From: Cristatella mucedo
Lineage: Eukaryota > Bryozoa > Phylactolaemata > Cristatellidae
NCBI GenBank assembly: GCA_009760855.2
Contig: WPIO01000122.1
Span: 400,001-464,000, forward strand
Direction of reading: 5' to 3'
DNA: 64,000 nt
Numbering within the stretch: the stretch's first letter is position 1; every line of letters begins with the position of its first letter. Below the pieces are notes generated by a model that did no database searches, had not been told where the DNA came from, and saw only the letters and a program-made list of their open reading frames with translations. Positions 1 through 62,329 of the stretch are shown here, in pieces. Made by a program: the position numbers and the translations under genes.

Positions 1-174
1 GTAACTGCAGGAGAGGCATGCAAGCCGGCAAAGATTCTCGGCCAAACTTTGCATCCTGAGTAATATAAGTTGCTAGTGCTGAAAAGTAACAATAAGGTAC
101 CAAGTTGAGGGCCCCTTAAAAAATGTTCATGATAAGGGCCAGGATACGACCGTCAGCGAGCAGCAAGTACCCAC

Positions 175-50489
<50,315 letters not shown>

Positions 50490-50828
50490 CTGAAACATAT
50501 ATACAATACAATCAGGTCGAGCTTCAATGATATTACGAGAAATATCTGCCCCTTTAATACAATCTAATCTAGTGACAAGCAGTGACTGCTCCCAAAATTA
50601 AAGGCCTCTACACAATTACAGGACCACAGCCGAGTCCTGCCACAAAAAAGCTTGGCACCAGCCAACCAGTACACTCGACTAACTGCAGTATGAAGATCAT
50701 AGCAAAATGTGCAATGATACTTGCAAAAACTTTAAGTATCGTACAACGGCATAAAAATCGGCCAACCCAGTGGCGAATGTCAGATATATGTTCCTGAAGG
50801 CTACAGTTCTCTCAACACTCTAGTCACT

Positions 50829-50962
50829 AAAATAATAATAATAATAATGCACTTGATAAAGTGCCCTCAGAGAACTTAATCTCTCTCCAGGCGCTTTGCA
50901 TTTGCAGCAAAAAGAAATGCAATTGAATAGTGAGTAAAATCCTGCTTGATAAACAAATCTAT
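50829..50962 (-). mobile_element. LINE family A 3' tail
   Basis: Six AAT units, then TGCACTTGATAAAGTGCCC and the hairpin region; short 5'-truncated insertion upstream of the EGF exon. Confidence 0.85.
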
Positions 50963-51136
50963 CAACTGGTTTAAACAATTTAGAAAAATATGAATGCACA
51001 AACAGGCTCTCTCTTACTAATGTGCTAACGGTAAGCAAACTTTCGAAATGCAAAGCCATAGCTATTGCTTGTTGCTTTTGGAACGTTATTAGGAATGCTA
51101 GCGACCTGTACTAGCAGCTACTAACTGGAATTATCG

Positions 51137-51209
51137 TGTAACTACTTCACTCACTGTAACCACTTGAGTCACTTATAATTGTTCAATGACATTCAGCATT
51201 GAGTGACAT

Positions 51210-51278
<69 letters not shown>

Positions 51279-52075
51279 AAGTGTAATTCAAATGTAATGT
51301 CATGTCAGCTTCGTGCATAGCACTTCATGAACTTACATTACATAACACTTTATGCATATTACGTCGTGCATAGCACTTAATTATGCCAAGTGAAACCTGT
51401 ACACGTTGCCCCATATTGTACCAATATACGTATGGAGATAACATGACAAGCAATCGAGGCAGTAGTCTGCGATCCTGCACTGGTAAGCAAGAACTTTTTT
51501 AACTTCGCAAGTATGGTACACAATCATAAATGTGAACTGCCATAGACAGATTGCTGCTTCTGAGATTGCAAGTATGGCACGTCACTGATCAATGGTGCTA
51601 CTGACTCAGACAGATATGAATAAAACAACAACCACAGAGCACATTCGGAACCGTTAACCGACCAATGTCCCACTTCCAGTATAGCTTGGATACAAGCACG
51701 TTAGTATGCATGAGACCTCTCATGAGCATAAGCTAACACAGACCAATCATTGGAGCCACCAGCACAGCAGACCCACTGATGAATGCGAAAGAGACCACCT
51801 CAAAAAGCTACTTTCATCAATATCAACCTGTGAAAGCAGATGTCTACATTCTCACGATACAAAACTTAGACGGGTGGGTCGTTCTGTCTGCCACACTTAT
51901 CAGCAAGGTCACCATGGAATGGTATAATACTAGAGTCGACTGAAGCATGTAACCACTTGATCACTGTAACCACTTGACTCACTGATAGCTTTTCAATGCC
52001 ATTGAGCATTGAGTGATACTCACACACCAAGTGTAATTCATAGACCTCAGCTTCGTGCATAACACTGCAGTGACT
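51137..52075. repeat. Dispersed direct duplication (51137-51340 and 51947-52075)
   Basis: Both copies read CTGTAACCACTTGA, GCATTGAGTGA, CACACCAAGTGTAATTCA, CAGCTTCGTGCATA and ACTTA in order. The first copy is expanded by the CA microsatellite. Confidence 0.75.
51208..51277. repeat. (CA)n microsatellite
   Basis: About 70 bp of CA, one CAAA interruption, within a segment duplicated at 51.95 kb. Confidence 0.98.
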
Positions 52076-52149
52076 TACTGTAAATTGCAGATGCTACAAC
52101 TTGTGCTACACTGACATACCTGACTAACCAAGTGGCTTTCGACAAACAA

Positions 52150-52330
52150 AGGCAGAGGAAGGGAGGGGCGATAGATGAGGCAGCTAAACGACAAGTCAAT
52201 TGGCCGAAAGCACAGCTTTGTGACAAATGCAGTGCAGCAGATCCAAAAGTAAATGAAGCAAGGTCAAGTTGGGCGCCATCCTCGTATAGGTAGGGTGTAA
52301 TGTAATTGCGAACCTGGTTGTGGAACAGCA
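52150..52330 (-). mobile_element. LINE RT remnant (YEDG)
   Basis: Minus frame YLYEDGAQLDLASFTFGSAA aligns with the YADDAQLDFAF block at 26.6 kb, the catalytic Asp pair mutated. No further motif is legible. Confidence 0.5.
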
Positions 52331-52609
52331 AGCATGCTTAATACTAATACATCATATTAACGAGCATGCGTATATTCGGTGCTACAAAAACACTTTAAGA
52401 AAGGCATGCATAAACCAGCCCGGTAAATACACACCAGGCTTGCCAAACGCTTCTCCCTAAAACGCAGTGACACAGATTATTGCTATGTCAAAGCTGGCTG
52501 GGCAGCTGGGGAACACCAGCAAAATAAATGCTGAGCTCAGGCAGATGATAAATCGGAGCTAGAACGGCACTTCCAGAGACAAAGTTTGTGCTCGAGCTAA
52601 TAATATTAC

Positions 52610-52664
52610 CAAGAAAGATCGCAGCTGTAAGCAGTGACGACGCTGCAGAGTTGTAGAGCTTCAT
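52610..52664 (-). CDS. Candidate first coding exon (signal peptide) of the RPTP
   Basis: An ATG at 52664 (a second in-frame ATG lies at 52676) opens MKLYNSAASSLLTAAIFLG, which has a hydrophobic core like a signal peptide. A possible donor G|GTAATA ends it in phase 1. That phase joins the phase-1 start of the EGF exon at 50489 and restores a Gly codon. It lies beside GC-rich promoter-like DNA. The donor is not consensus at +5 and the reading frame stays open through it, so this is a plausible but unproven start exon. Confidence 0.4.
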
Positions 52665-52739
52665 CTGGGGAATCATGTTAACCCTGCATCTGGCTAAAGC
52701 CAATCTGAGCAGCAGCACCGGCTGGGCATGGTCAGTGTA

Positions 52740-53480
52740 ACTGTCAACCATTAAACTAGCACGTTGAGATACGGTCGGTTAGCCGGAAGCCCGACGAAGC
52801 CTAAAGCTCGTGCAGTTTAGCCGTACTCTGCTCCTGATTCAAGCAAGGGTGAAGTCCACTTAGCTAGCAGCCAACGTGCATGAGCCTCAGGTACACGACT
52901 GTCGCAGGTGAAGCCGGATGACAGTGAGCCAGCAACCGCTGCGAGAATGCTGATGTCCCTTAACATACGTCCACGACGGCACGTTCACTATCTGCCAGCA
53001 GTAAGCTGTACATTAGCGGGTTAGGCTCACAACACCAGCATCTCCAGAATGCGGAAATACCAGCACCAGCTACTTCCTTGTCGGTGATCGCTCTAACAGC
53101 CGGTTAGGGGCGTACCGGATGCGGCCTAGTTCAGCTAATATGCTTCCTCAGGTGCTGGACTCCCAGCCGAGGGGTGGTTCTCTCTCGTTCTTATGGCCCT
53201 TATTACGTGATAGTGGATACAAAATTTCTAAAAATGAGAAAACTATCGATAGACGCTTTGCTTGTTCAGCGTCAGCTAGCACCTAGCAACAAGTGGGTGC
53301 CCTGTAGTCTTTAGGCTGTGCCCGAATGGCCAACCAGGATGCAGTCCTCCTAGCTTAGCCTATTAACCAGCAGTGGCCCAGCCCGGAGCACCCTGGCATC
53401 CCAGACCCGGTAGTCAGGCAGGCCGCCCCACGACACTTACGAGCGTGCTCACCGTTGCTACTTCTGCCGCTCTGTTCCGC
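52740..53480 (-). promoter_or_regulatory. GC-rich candidate 5' region of the RPTP gene
   Basis: Sits upstream of the candidate signal-peptide exon. Contains TATCGATA (53244-53251, DREF-like palindrome) and, on minus, CACGCTC|GTAAGTG near 53440, a strong donor that could end a 5'-UTR exon. Inference from composition and position. Confidence 0.3.
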
Positions 53481-53489
53481 TAGTCAAAA

Positions 53490-54830
53490 CTTACTACTAA
53501 TGAATGTGTAATGCTTGGCAGTATTTCGTCTTATAAACACAAACGGTTTTTGGGGGTAAGGCCGGCAGTATTGGGAGTTATCCCCCAAAATGGCCGTCAA
53601 TAGGGGAGTTGTCCCTCCAAAAGCATGTTTATAAAATATTGTACTAAGACCAGTAAACTGATTGGCATGAAAATTGGCACGAAGAACACTGGTAGCATTT
53701 CCTATCGTTCGATGTATAATAGCTGGTTTTGACCTTATGACCTTTAAAAGTTCAAGGTCACGTATAGCACTGCTGGTTATTTCAGTTCCAAATTTTTTCG
53801 GATTAAAACGTAATTGTAGAAATATGGCAAACCACTTAAAAAATGCAAGACAATCGACTGGAGACTCACCACTCACAAAAAACTTTTTAAAAAAAAAATT
53901 TGACATCTTAAACTGTTGACTATCACGAACGCACCCACAGACACTTTGTCACAGGCACATTATATGTATACACACCCATCATGCATACATGTGGAGGGGT
54001 GAGTTTAGAGGCAGGTGAGCTCCACCTATATTCCAAGTTTCACATAGATCGGCGCAGTATCGACCAAGTTGTAGAATTTACCAGGTACCATGTACTACTG
54101 CTGTGACAGCACTCAGAGAAGCTAACTTAAAGGTGCCAAAGGTACATGTAGGTGACATGGAATAACAAGTGTTACTATATTTGTCGCAATACAACATTGA
54201 AACACATACTTAGGAGCATGTACTTCGAATTTCACGTTGATTGGATCACAAGTAGCCTACCTGTGACATTTTTACGCCATGTGAGATCAAGGATGACAAA
54301 GGCTTAGCACAACAAACACAGCCAGTTTTCACCAAAACAAGTCAATCTACTGAGGTCCAATACTCATGCGAGAAGGCTGGAATGATTCTGTAACTACAAT
54401 CATACATTCCAAAGTTTTAAAGATGTCGGATCATCATTTTAGGAGATATGACATAAATGACAGCAGGCATTGGACCGTCGTATGCAGATAAACTTGAGAA
54501 CTCCAAGGTATAACCAAGAGGCAGCACTAGGAAACGCTATAATCACACGAACAATTCAATAAATACATAAATATGGATCTTAGGAATAGGTCAACCTAAC
54601 AAGTACCTTATACAGCCTAAGCAGATCATATCCGCGATAGGTCTCATACGGCAGGCCGGCAATCCAGGGTACAGCCGGGCGGCTCACCGGCATTCGCCAA
54701 TACAAATATCTAACTAGTAACGACATAAATGAGAACTTGAAATCACCTAGATTTCCTTGAATAGAAATGAATCAACCTTTTCAGACTGGCTTCCAGTAAA
54801 CGACGCACTAGTTCAATCCAAGTCACCACG
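53490..54830. other. Non-coding repeat-like stretch
   Basis: Phrases such as TTCCAAGTTTCACATAGATC and TTCGAATTTCACGTTGATTG, and AGGTCA half-sites near 53733-53765, look like old dispersed repeat. The 140-codon minus ORF at 53906-53484 has no recognised domain. Confidence 0.4.
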
Positions 54831-54873
54831 CTGACCGGCCGCCGAACAAAGGACCACTCGCGGCCGTCGCCTC

Positions 54874-55247
54874 GCGCGTTATGGCGGCTACAGGAACTGG
54901 ATCAGCTGTCCCAGGATTCATGCGGTGCCGTGATAATGGACTCCTTAGTTACGGCGGCACCGGCAGCAGTAAATTGTCAATACATTATCCCTAATGTTCG
55001 TCTACTGGCCGAACGACAGTCACTTCCGGTTTGTGATCTGATGTAAACATACCAATGTAAGCGCGTTATGGCGGCTACAGGAACTGGATCAGCTGTCCCA
55101 GGATTCATGCGGTGCCGTGATAATGGACTCCTTAGTTACGGCGGCACCGGCAGCAGTAAATTGTCAATACATTATCCCTAATGTTCGTCTACTGGCCGAA
55201 CGACAGTCACTTCCGGTTTGTGATCTGATGTAAACATACCAATGTAA
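54874..55247. repeat. 187-bp perfect tandem duplication in GC-rich DNA
   Basis: Units 54874-55060 and 55061-55247 look identical. Each holds GCGCGTTATGGCGGC, a 37-codon plus ORF and a CACTTCCGGTTTGTG ETS-like site. Confidence 0.95.
54895..55005 (+). other. Short plus-strand ORF, possible first exon (duplicated at +187)
   Basis: ATGGCGGCT near 54880 opens about 37 codons (MAATGTGSAVPGFMRCRDNG...), GC-rich and with a good Kozak context, ending shortly after AGCA|GTAAAT, a donor-like site. It could be the first exon of a divergent plus-strand gene leaving the window, or chance. No downstream exon was recognised. Confidence 0.25.
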
Positions 55248-56095
55248 GCAAGTTTCAGCCTGGTACAGTGGGCCTTGGAATGCCGTTTACCGACGGTTGC
55301 TATGGGCGGGGCGGGGAAGCAGAGGCGTGACTAGGCACCCTGCCGATAGGGGGTTTACTCTTTTATCATCTTGTTGTACTACCAGTCGGACGTGTGATCT
55401 CGAGGGGCGTGTCATTTCCGGAAATTCTTTACGTTTTATCATTTCCCAGTTATTTTTTTAAGGGTCCGTTTAGGGCAGAATAGCTTGTATTCGCAGAGTT
55501 CACCAGAAAACCGCAGTTCCGGTTCAGTTATTTTTCAAACAAAATTATTTTGTTGACCTCGATGTACGACTTCCGGTTAAGATACGTCTTACATAATAAT
55601 TTTATTGACCATGTTCCAGTTATCTTACAACCACCAAAATTTGAGCTTGCAATTATAACTAGTTTATCTTTAATGCGCGAATTTCAAATTAATTGACCAT
55701 TTTTGTGGACCTACCTCCTTATTTCGGAGGCTACCCGGTTAAAGGTTAAACGGGTTCTCTAACTGTTTGCGTGACTGCGATAAAGCAGTCACGGTCGGGG
55801 CGGCCTGACCGACTCATTATTTGATGCACCAGAAGCTACAGATCAGCCCGGTCTGCACGCCTCATAACTGCCAGTCTCGCAAATTACTATTAATGTGCGA
55901 TTAGCTAAGTAGTGCCCTACTTATTGAAAAAGAAGTCTCCTGCGATACTAATCAAGAGGTCACTGTGTGTTGTTAGGGTAAAATACTGCTAATATATACC
56001 CACTCAGAAGTAGTGCTGTTAAGTTTCTGTGAGCAATCATCCTCACTTCTGTAACTCACTGCTTGCCAGTTTGTAAAAATGCATCTAGTGATCAC

Positions 56096-56357
56096 CGCAT
56101 CTAGTGGGTCCCTGTAATTCGTACTTTATACGCTTGAGTGCACTAACAATGTCCGTTGAAGCACACTTGACACTTGCATGCTGACCATGTGACTGTCACC
56201 CCTAACCTTGTTTATTCTTGTTGTCTATCAAGCATGCTACCACTAAGCAATTGATCGCGTTTCCTTGGCAGCGAATGCAAAGCGCTTAGAAATAGGCTGA
56301 GTTCTCTGAGAGCACTTTATCAAATTTATTATTAATAATATTATTATTATTATTAGC
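56096..56357 (+). mobile_element. LINE family A 3' end
   Basis: From ATCTAGTGGGTCCCTGTAAT through the 3' UTR, hairpin and (ATT)n. Confidence 0.8.
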
Positions 56358-56984
56358 AGTCACGAACAGCACGAGACTGCTGTGAGTGATGCCACCCACA
56401 AGTTTCGCCACATTTGAGAGTGCCTAAAGTGGGTCAGCTGTTCTCGGCCAAGAAACGGGTAATGGCAGGGCAAGGCAGGTAGATCCAACGGGCTGTAGTG
56501 TGTAGTGTGCCGCAATGTAGTGTGCCGCAATGTCTTTTGCTGTTGTAGTTAGTGAAGAACATTGAAGCAAATGTACATGCTTCACATTCGGCCAATAAGT
56601 AAAGCCATTAGGCTTGGGAAGTGCCATCCTACAAATGCGTACTATATTTTGCGTCTTCTGCAGCGATTGATCGAGCTCTCATATGCGTATGCATTGAGAG
56701 TAATACAGGTAGAGTCAGGTATGCCGTTCAAGTTCACCGGCTATGACTCAGTGAGACTCCACATGAGCTGCCACCGCAGGAGCACTATTCTACCCAGGCT
56801 AGGTTCGGTTGGCTGGGACAGGACAGTTGTAATGTGGTAAGCATCACCAGCTAGGCCAACATTTGAACTATGACATGGCCGGATGTGCGGTGACGAGAGG
56901 TCACCGGGGCTCTTGGGTTGGAGAAGTTGGCCGAGGAAATCGTGCTCTTGGACGCTCCGGGTCTAGCCGAGTTATGCACCTGGA

Positions 56985-57465
56985 TAGAGTTCATACGCTG
57001 ACCCACAAGGCCCGCCACGGCTTGGCTCCTTTGTACCTAGCTGAACTGCTGCATCAGTTTCAGCCTGTTCGCGCCCTCAGGTCCTGTGTGGACAATAAAT
57101 TAGCTGTCCCATTCCTCAGCTTAAAGACAGTTGGCGACAGAAGCTTTAGCTCTGCAAGTCCTAGACTGTGGAACTTGCTTCCACAATTCTTACGCAACGA
57201 CATCTACTCTCCAACTACCGACTATGGCACATCTTTTTCAGAGGTCCTAAACTGCTACTTCCATGCTACTCACTACCTCAACTGCTCTCATAACTCTGCT
57301 ATGCTTCCCACTTTCTCTTTGTTGCGTGAGACGAAGTCTGTTGGCTACCGAATGCGTACCGAAAGCCGCTTAGGCTGTGAGTGTGCTATACAAAACTCTC
57401 CTGCGTAACACCCACATGGTCTTTATGACTTTGTGGAGTTACAGACGGGGATACATTGCACTACA
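56985..57465 (+). mobile_element. LINE family B 3' copy
   Basis: ORF from TLTHKARHGLAPLYL to CAIQNSPA; tail CATTGCACTACATTACATAA. 5' truncated near 56985; the upstream 40 codons of the open frame are unrelated. Confidence 0.85.
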
Positions 57466-57474
57466 TTACATAAG

Positions 57475-57715
57475 TGGTGGCAAGATCTGGCGATTCGGCC
57501 ATGCACGCAAGGCAATGAGTGCCCAAGGCTCGAGCGGTGCTCGATAGCACGCTCATTTTTGTCTTGTATATTCCGCTTTCCCCGCGTAGCGAGTTCGTGT
57601 TGTGATAGCAGGGCTATCGGGCGAAGCCACAACACACTGAGGGTGAGGTCCTGGCACAATTTAAGATGGTTTGAAATAAACGAGGTCTGTTCATTCGTGA
57701 TGCTTCTTATCGTTA
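57475..57715 (+). mobile_element. Possible 5' LTR of the Ty3/gypsy element
   Basis: A GC-richer stretch with GAAATAAACGAGG (polyadenylation-like) near 57674, ending just before TTGGTGGCATCGGTGAAG, which looks like a primer-binding site. Its outer boundary and a partner LTR were not seen. Confidence 0.4.
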
Positions 57716-57784
57716 GTTGGTGGCATCGGTGAAGTTATAAAGTGTCGCCTTGAAAATCGAAGAGATGGTCATGTATAACCCTCC

Positions 57785-58515
57785 GGCTGAGTTTAAATTT
57801 GAATTGCTGGCGTTATGGATGGCTTGGAGACATTGTTCTTGCCATTATTTGACGGCAACAAAGTTGACGGCGGATGAACAGATAGAATAGATAAGTGCTC
57901 TTGTACGCAATGGGGGTGCATGCCCAAGCGACATTCGAAACCTTCATCAATGAGGTCGACCAAGTGAAGACGTTGGATTTCATCTTGGGAAAATGTAATA
58001 ATTTCATACCGCGAAAGAATGTTATCCACGATCCAGCTATGTTCAACCACCTCTGTCAACATCCTGGGAAATATACCGAGGCATTCACTACTTGATTTAG
58101 CTTCGCACTGCGGATACGGCGAGATGAAAATGAGTCGGTCCGAGATCACCTGGTTGTGGGCTTGTCAGACCTCAAACTTTCAGAAGTCCTGAATCGAATC
58201 CCGATCTTACGTTAACTGTTGCAGTACAAAAGGCGCGTCAGAGGGGGACGGTAAAACCACTGCTGAGTCTACAGCACCCGGTTTCAGATGTCTCTAAGGT
58301 TCGTCGACGACCACAGTCCACTGACTGTCCTAAGCCCTCTGACGTAGAGGCTAGCAGCCGCACAGACCGTAGTAGAGCTAAGCTTTTCGAAGACGTAAAA
58401 GAAGCAAACAGCTGCCGGAAATGTAACTCTGCTCACTCTCCTGTACACTGCCCAGCACGCTACCACTGCTGCAAAATATGTGGAAAGTTGGACCACTATG
58501 CTGTGACTTGCAAAT
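57785..58515 (+). pseudogene. Ty3/gypsy gag remnant with zinc knuckles
   Basis: Degenerate Gag. LLYAMGVHAQATFETF and PRKNVIHDPAMFNHLCQHPG match the capsid-like core of metazoan gypsy Gag. The end (58410-58510) has two knuckles, CRKCNSAH...C and CCKICGKLDHYAVTC (CX2CX4HX4C). Stops and frameshifts interrupt it. Confidence 0.8.
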
Positions 58516-59159
58516 CACCCATACAACCTCATGCTAAAATAAGAGAGATCACGACTGAATCCGACAGAGAGAACTACACCATGGATCATGTTACAATGGG
58601 AATGTTTTCTATTCCTGGACGCCGGGTCTACTTATCAGTGATCGAGAAAAAGACTTTGCTTCTAAATGTGTCATCTTCTTCAATGTTTTATAATTTTAAA
58701 ATCTGCTATTTAACCTACTCTCACATTCCCATAGTCTAAGGATTGTTTAGTAGCTTTTAGATATTTATTATTTCTGTCTTCATAAGACTAGACTCCAAGG
58801 AGCCTAATGAAGTAAGAATTATGCATTTCTAACAATTCTACATAGGTATCCCGGCTTCGATATTGTAGAATGCTTATACCCAACCAACCATGGGTGACAG
58901 CAGTTCTATGCTAAAAAAAGTCCGAGACACGCTGTCGTAACCTTTACAGATGAGCATTAACTGCCCGATGGCATCATTCAGGCTAGACAAAACCTGTTGC
59001 CCTCTGCCAGCCTCGATTAATTGCACTTGCCAACCGGGTGCACGAGAACTGCTCGGCTGAAAACGTCTTTGATCTAGAGGAGTGACCGAGAGAGCCAGCA
59101 GTGAAGTGACGTAGGAAGAGCTTAGCACGAGCCGGGAGGCTCAAATAGCCATCTGTCGT

Positions 59160-59880
59160 ATTTCTGACTTTATCATCAGTCTCATTCCCTCAGGAATGGC
59201 TGATTGATGTCGGCAGGCATCGTAACTCTATAATTCTGACTAGATTTTTAATGAGCTTCGCGATGCAGGCTGAAGGTCGTCTTTGCCATGGTCGTCACTG
59301 CCAGCCGTTAGAAAGTTGCCGGACCCGTTTCTTTTAGGATTAGAGGGTGGTAGGACTTTTCACGCCAGCAATCGGAGCCAAGGAGAAAGCCCGAGCCAGC
59401 ACCCGGAGATTTCTTTGGACGGTCATGCCGCAAGATAATCGTGAGTATTTCGTGTTTTTTGTGTAAGTTTGTTTGCGAACAAGGTTCCTTCGTAGGGATG
59501 CGGAGCTGTAAACTTGGTTTAGAGTCTGGCGACGCGACAGAGTGAGTGTCTGCAATAGAGCCGAGCCACTGTGGCGGGCCAAAACAAAGTGACCAGTCAG
59601 GAGAGGCCTTGCTTACCTGGTGGTCTTGGGAGCAGATACAATTCGGCTGCCCATAAACGCGCCTCATATCATTAGGCGGTGGAAGTGGTGATGTTTTAGT
59701 GTACCACTGAGTATCAAAAAGCTTGAAAGACGGCTAAGTGTAACCTTCCGGCGAAGTTTATGTTCGACGAACCTGTGGTACGGACGACTTGAAAATTTCG
59801 TTTTTACCCTTTATCATGGCTACCAATTTGACTATGGGTGGAGGGGTAGGTTTCGGCTAGGCGCTCCGATGACAGGCTAG
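59160..59880 (+). mobile_element. Second gypsy 5' region (leader/gag start)
   Basis: Near 59690-59790, GGTGGAAGTGGTGATG and a gag-start-like reading (CNLPAKFMFDEP) parallel 57712-57800, so fragments of two related elements appear to lie in tandem. The preceding 500 bp may be LTR, unproven. Confidence 0.4.
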
Positions 59881-60374
59881 ACCACGAAACTCTCCACAAG
59901 GTTTACTCTACAGAAATGACGTTGCGACAAACTCTTTTCTCCAAGTGCAATGCATGCATGGGCATAGCAGACGAACAGCTTGTCTGCTCATGACTTGCAG
60001 AAGTAGAGTAGAGCTCAGGCGGGAAATAATCTGCTGATCTCATTAAATGCACCAATTTCTCCACCCAATAAGCAGAAAGGATCCGGCTGCAGAGGCATCG
60101 TGCATTCACCCCATGTCCAAGCTAGGGCACGCCTTCAAAATGGTGATTTCACGCCCATGAGAGGATCACGACGTACAGAGAAGTACACTTTTAAGCGATT
60201 GAGGCCACAGGTGAAGCGAGATTCCATACGTTAACTATAAGGTTGTCATGGTTAAGTTGTATTTCCTCATGGAGAAATTTGATGACTACCTCGTACTGTT
60301 AATAAACATCATCCAAGTCTTGCAAGCTGTTTTGTTTTGCTGTCTGCCCTTTGGCATTACTAGGCGCCGGATAT

Positions 60375-61020
60375 CTCCCAGCGACTGCAGTACGACCACT
60401 TGGATAAGATAGAAGGTGTACTTGTTTATGTGGACAAGGCTTTCGTGTACGGATACATGGCGGCTAAGCATGACTATATATTACGTCGTGTAGTTTCTGC
60501 AAATTACAAAGTTTGGCACACAGATGAAGCATATGAGTATATTCAGCTAACCCACTATGATATTCTTAGGACATATATTAGATGCCATGGGCGTCCAGTA
60601 ATCAGAAAACATATAGAGGCAATCCAGGACCTCCCTGACCCGACCAACACAGCAGAGCTCAAGAGATGCTGTAGTTTGATTAACTATCTCGGCTGGTTTG
60701 TGCCAAATCTGGCCTCTCTCTTAACCCTAATACACGATCTGCTCTCGCCTGACTGTTTCTGGTATTGGGAGCACAATCAGAAGAAAGCATTCTGGGAAGC
60801 GAAGTAGCTCTTGACTACGGCATGGGTATTAGCTTCTTCCTAACCACAGAAATCACCGTTTTGTCACTTCCGATGCCAATAGATATGATCTAGGTATTTC
60901 TGCCATCTAGGTCCCAGGTGCTATTCAGGAGCAGTTCCGCGGATCGGGAGAGCACGATGTGCGACCAGTTGCATTTGCATTCCGAAAGTTACCTGGGGCC
61001 GAAACGAGATTAGCTCAGAT
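60375..61020 (+). pseudogene. Ty3/gypsy reverse transcriptase/RNase H remnant
   Basis: Reads GVLVYVDKAFVYG, where YVDD is expected (second Asp lost), then IEAIQDLPDPTNTAELKRC, NYLGWFVPNL and, after a stop, DANRYDLGISAI and RPVAFAFRKLPGAETRLAQI of RNase H. Inactive. Confidence 0.85.
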
Positions 61021-61095
61021 CGATTAATAGTGGTCTGGGGCGGTGTGGGCGTACAAGAACTCAGTCAGTTCCTTGTTGGTTTGCCTTTTTTCATA

Positions 61096-61925
61096 TTCCA
61101 AAGCGACCTCTCGTTAGACGACCGCATCAGCTCCACAGTCAAATCAGCCTATTTTCAGCTTCATAACATTGCTAAAATTAGGGCTTGTTTAGATAAGGAT
61201 ACCACGTCCAAGTTGGTCCATGCATTCGTGACATCTCGTCTCGACTTCTGCAACTCACTGCTTACTGGCCTACCAGCATGTGCGATCAGGCGATTGCAGC
61301 TGGTGCAAAACTCTGCAGCTAGGCTTGTCTGTCGTGAGCATCGCAGTTGCCACATTACTCCACTTCTCGCCGACCTGCACTGGTTACCAGTCAAGCAACG
61401 GATTGACTTCAAGGTTTTGTCGCTCACTTTTAGGTCTCTTCATTCTATGGCTCCAGCCTATCTTTCAGAGATACTACCCCATCAGGCAAAGCATCGTACC
61501 ACTCGCTTTTCGGAATCCAACAGTCTAGAAATACCTCGTACAAACCTTAAATCCTTTGGAGACCGTGCATTTAGCTCGTATGCTCCCACAGCCTGGAACT
61601 CCCTCCCGACCTGCATCAGAACATCCCCTGACCTGACCACATTTAAAAGAAACTTAAAAACATACCTATTTAGGACAGCATTTAGTGGGTCCTTGTGATT
61701 CGTCCTCGATGTGCTTATGCGTGCTGACACTGTTCATGCTGCCACTAACCACATTTGCATGCTGACCCAGTGCATGTAACCCCTAACCATGTTATTCATT
61801 TTGTTTCTTTTTCAAGCATGATTTTACTTACTATTCTATTGCGTATCACTTTGCAGCAAATGTGAAGCGCCTAGAAAGAGATTAAGTTCTCCGAGGGCGC
61901 TTTATCAAGTGCAATATTTTATTAT
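61096..61925 (+). mobile_element. LINE family A copy inside the Ty3/gypsy element
   Basis: Plus ORF 61096-61698 from FQSDLSLDDRISS to FRTAFSGSL, nearly identical to the copies at 3.5 and 28.5 kb, then the 3' UTR and an AT-rich tail. It separates the gypsy RNase H from the integrase. Confidence 0.9.
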
Positions 61926-62329
61926 TTTTTCTAGCTTTGCTCATACCAGAAACTGCCTATTCCGTTACTTATGACTAAGTTCATTGACAAGGTTCCTGTT
62001 AGATGCATACCTAATCGATGCAAACCATGAGTTTAACCCTCACTCCTTGAAAGTACCTGGAAAGAGCTTGAAAATAGCTGATAAGCGGCCAAGAGTGTTA
62101 CTGAATAAGAGTGAGGAGCTCGACCACGCCGAAGTCTTTACGCCCTAAATAGTCACCGTTGCTGCTAACTTACGTTCAGGAGCTCGCTCGAGCAAAGTAA
62201 TGTAGGCTAGTGCGGACGGTAACAAGCTTCAGGCTGGCAGTGAGTATTTGTTGTCAGGGTTGCCTAAATTGAGGAAAGGCCTACCGCAAACCATGTGAAA
62301 ATGCTTTGCCAGAAGTAACCATTTTTATG

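Larger units (their letters stand above)
54840..55600. promoter_or_regulatory. CpG-rich promoter-like region with ETS motifs
   Basis: Locally CG-rich, with CTTCCGG at 55023, 55210 and 55570, further TTCCGG at about 55406 and 55524, and an ATGGCGGC (YY1-like) element. These are common in TATA-less animal promoters. Transcription start and direction are not determinable. Confidence 0.4.
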
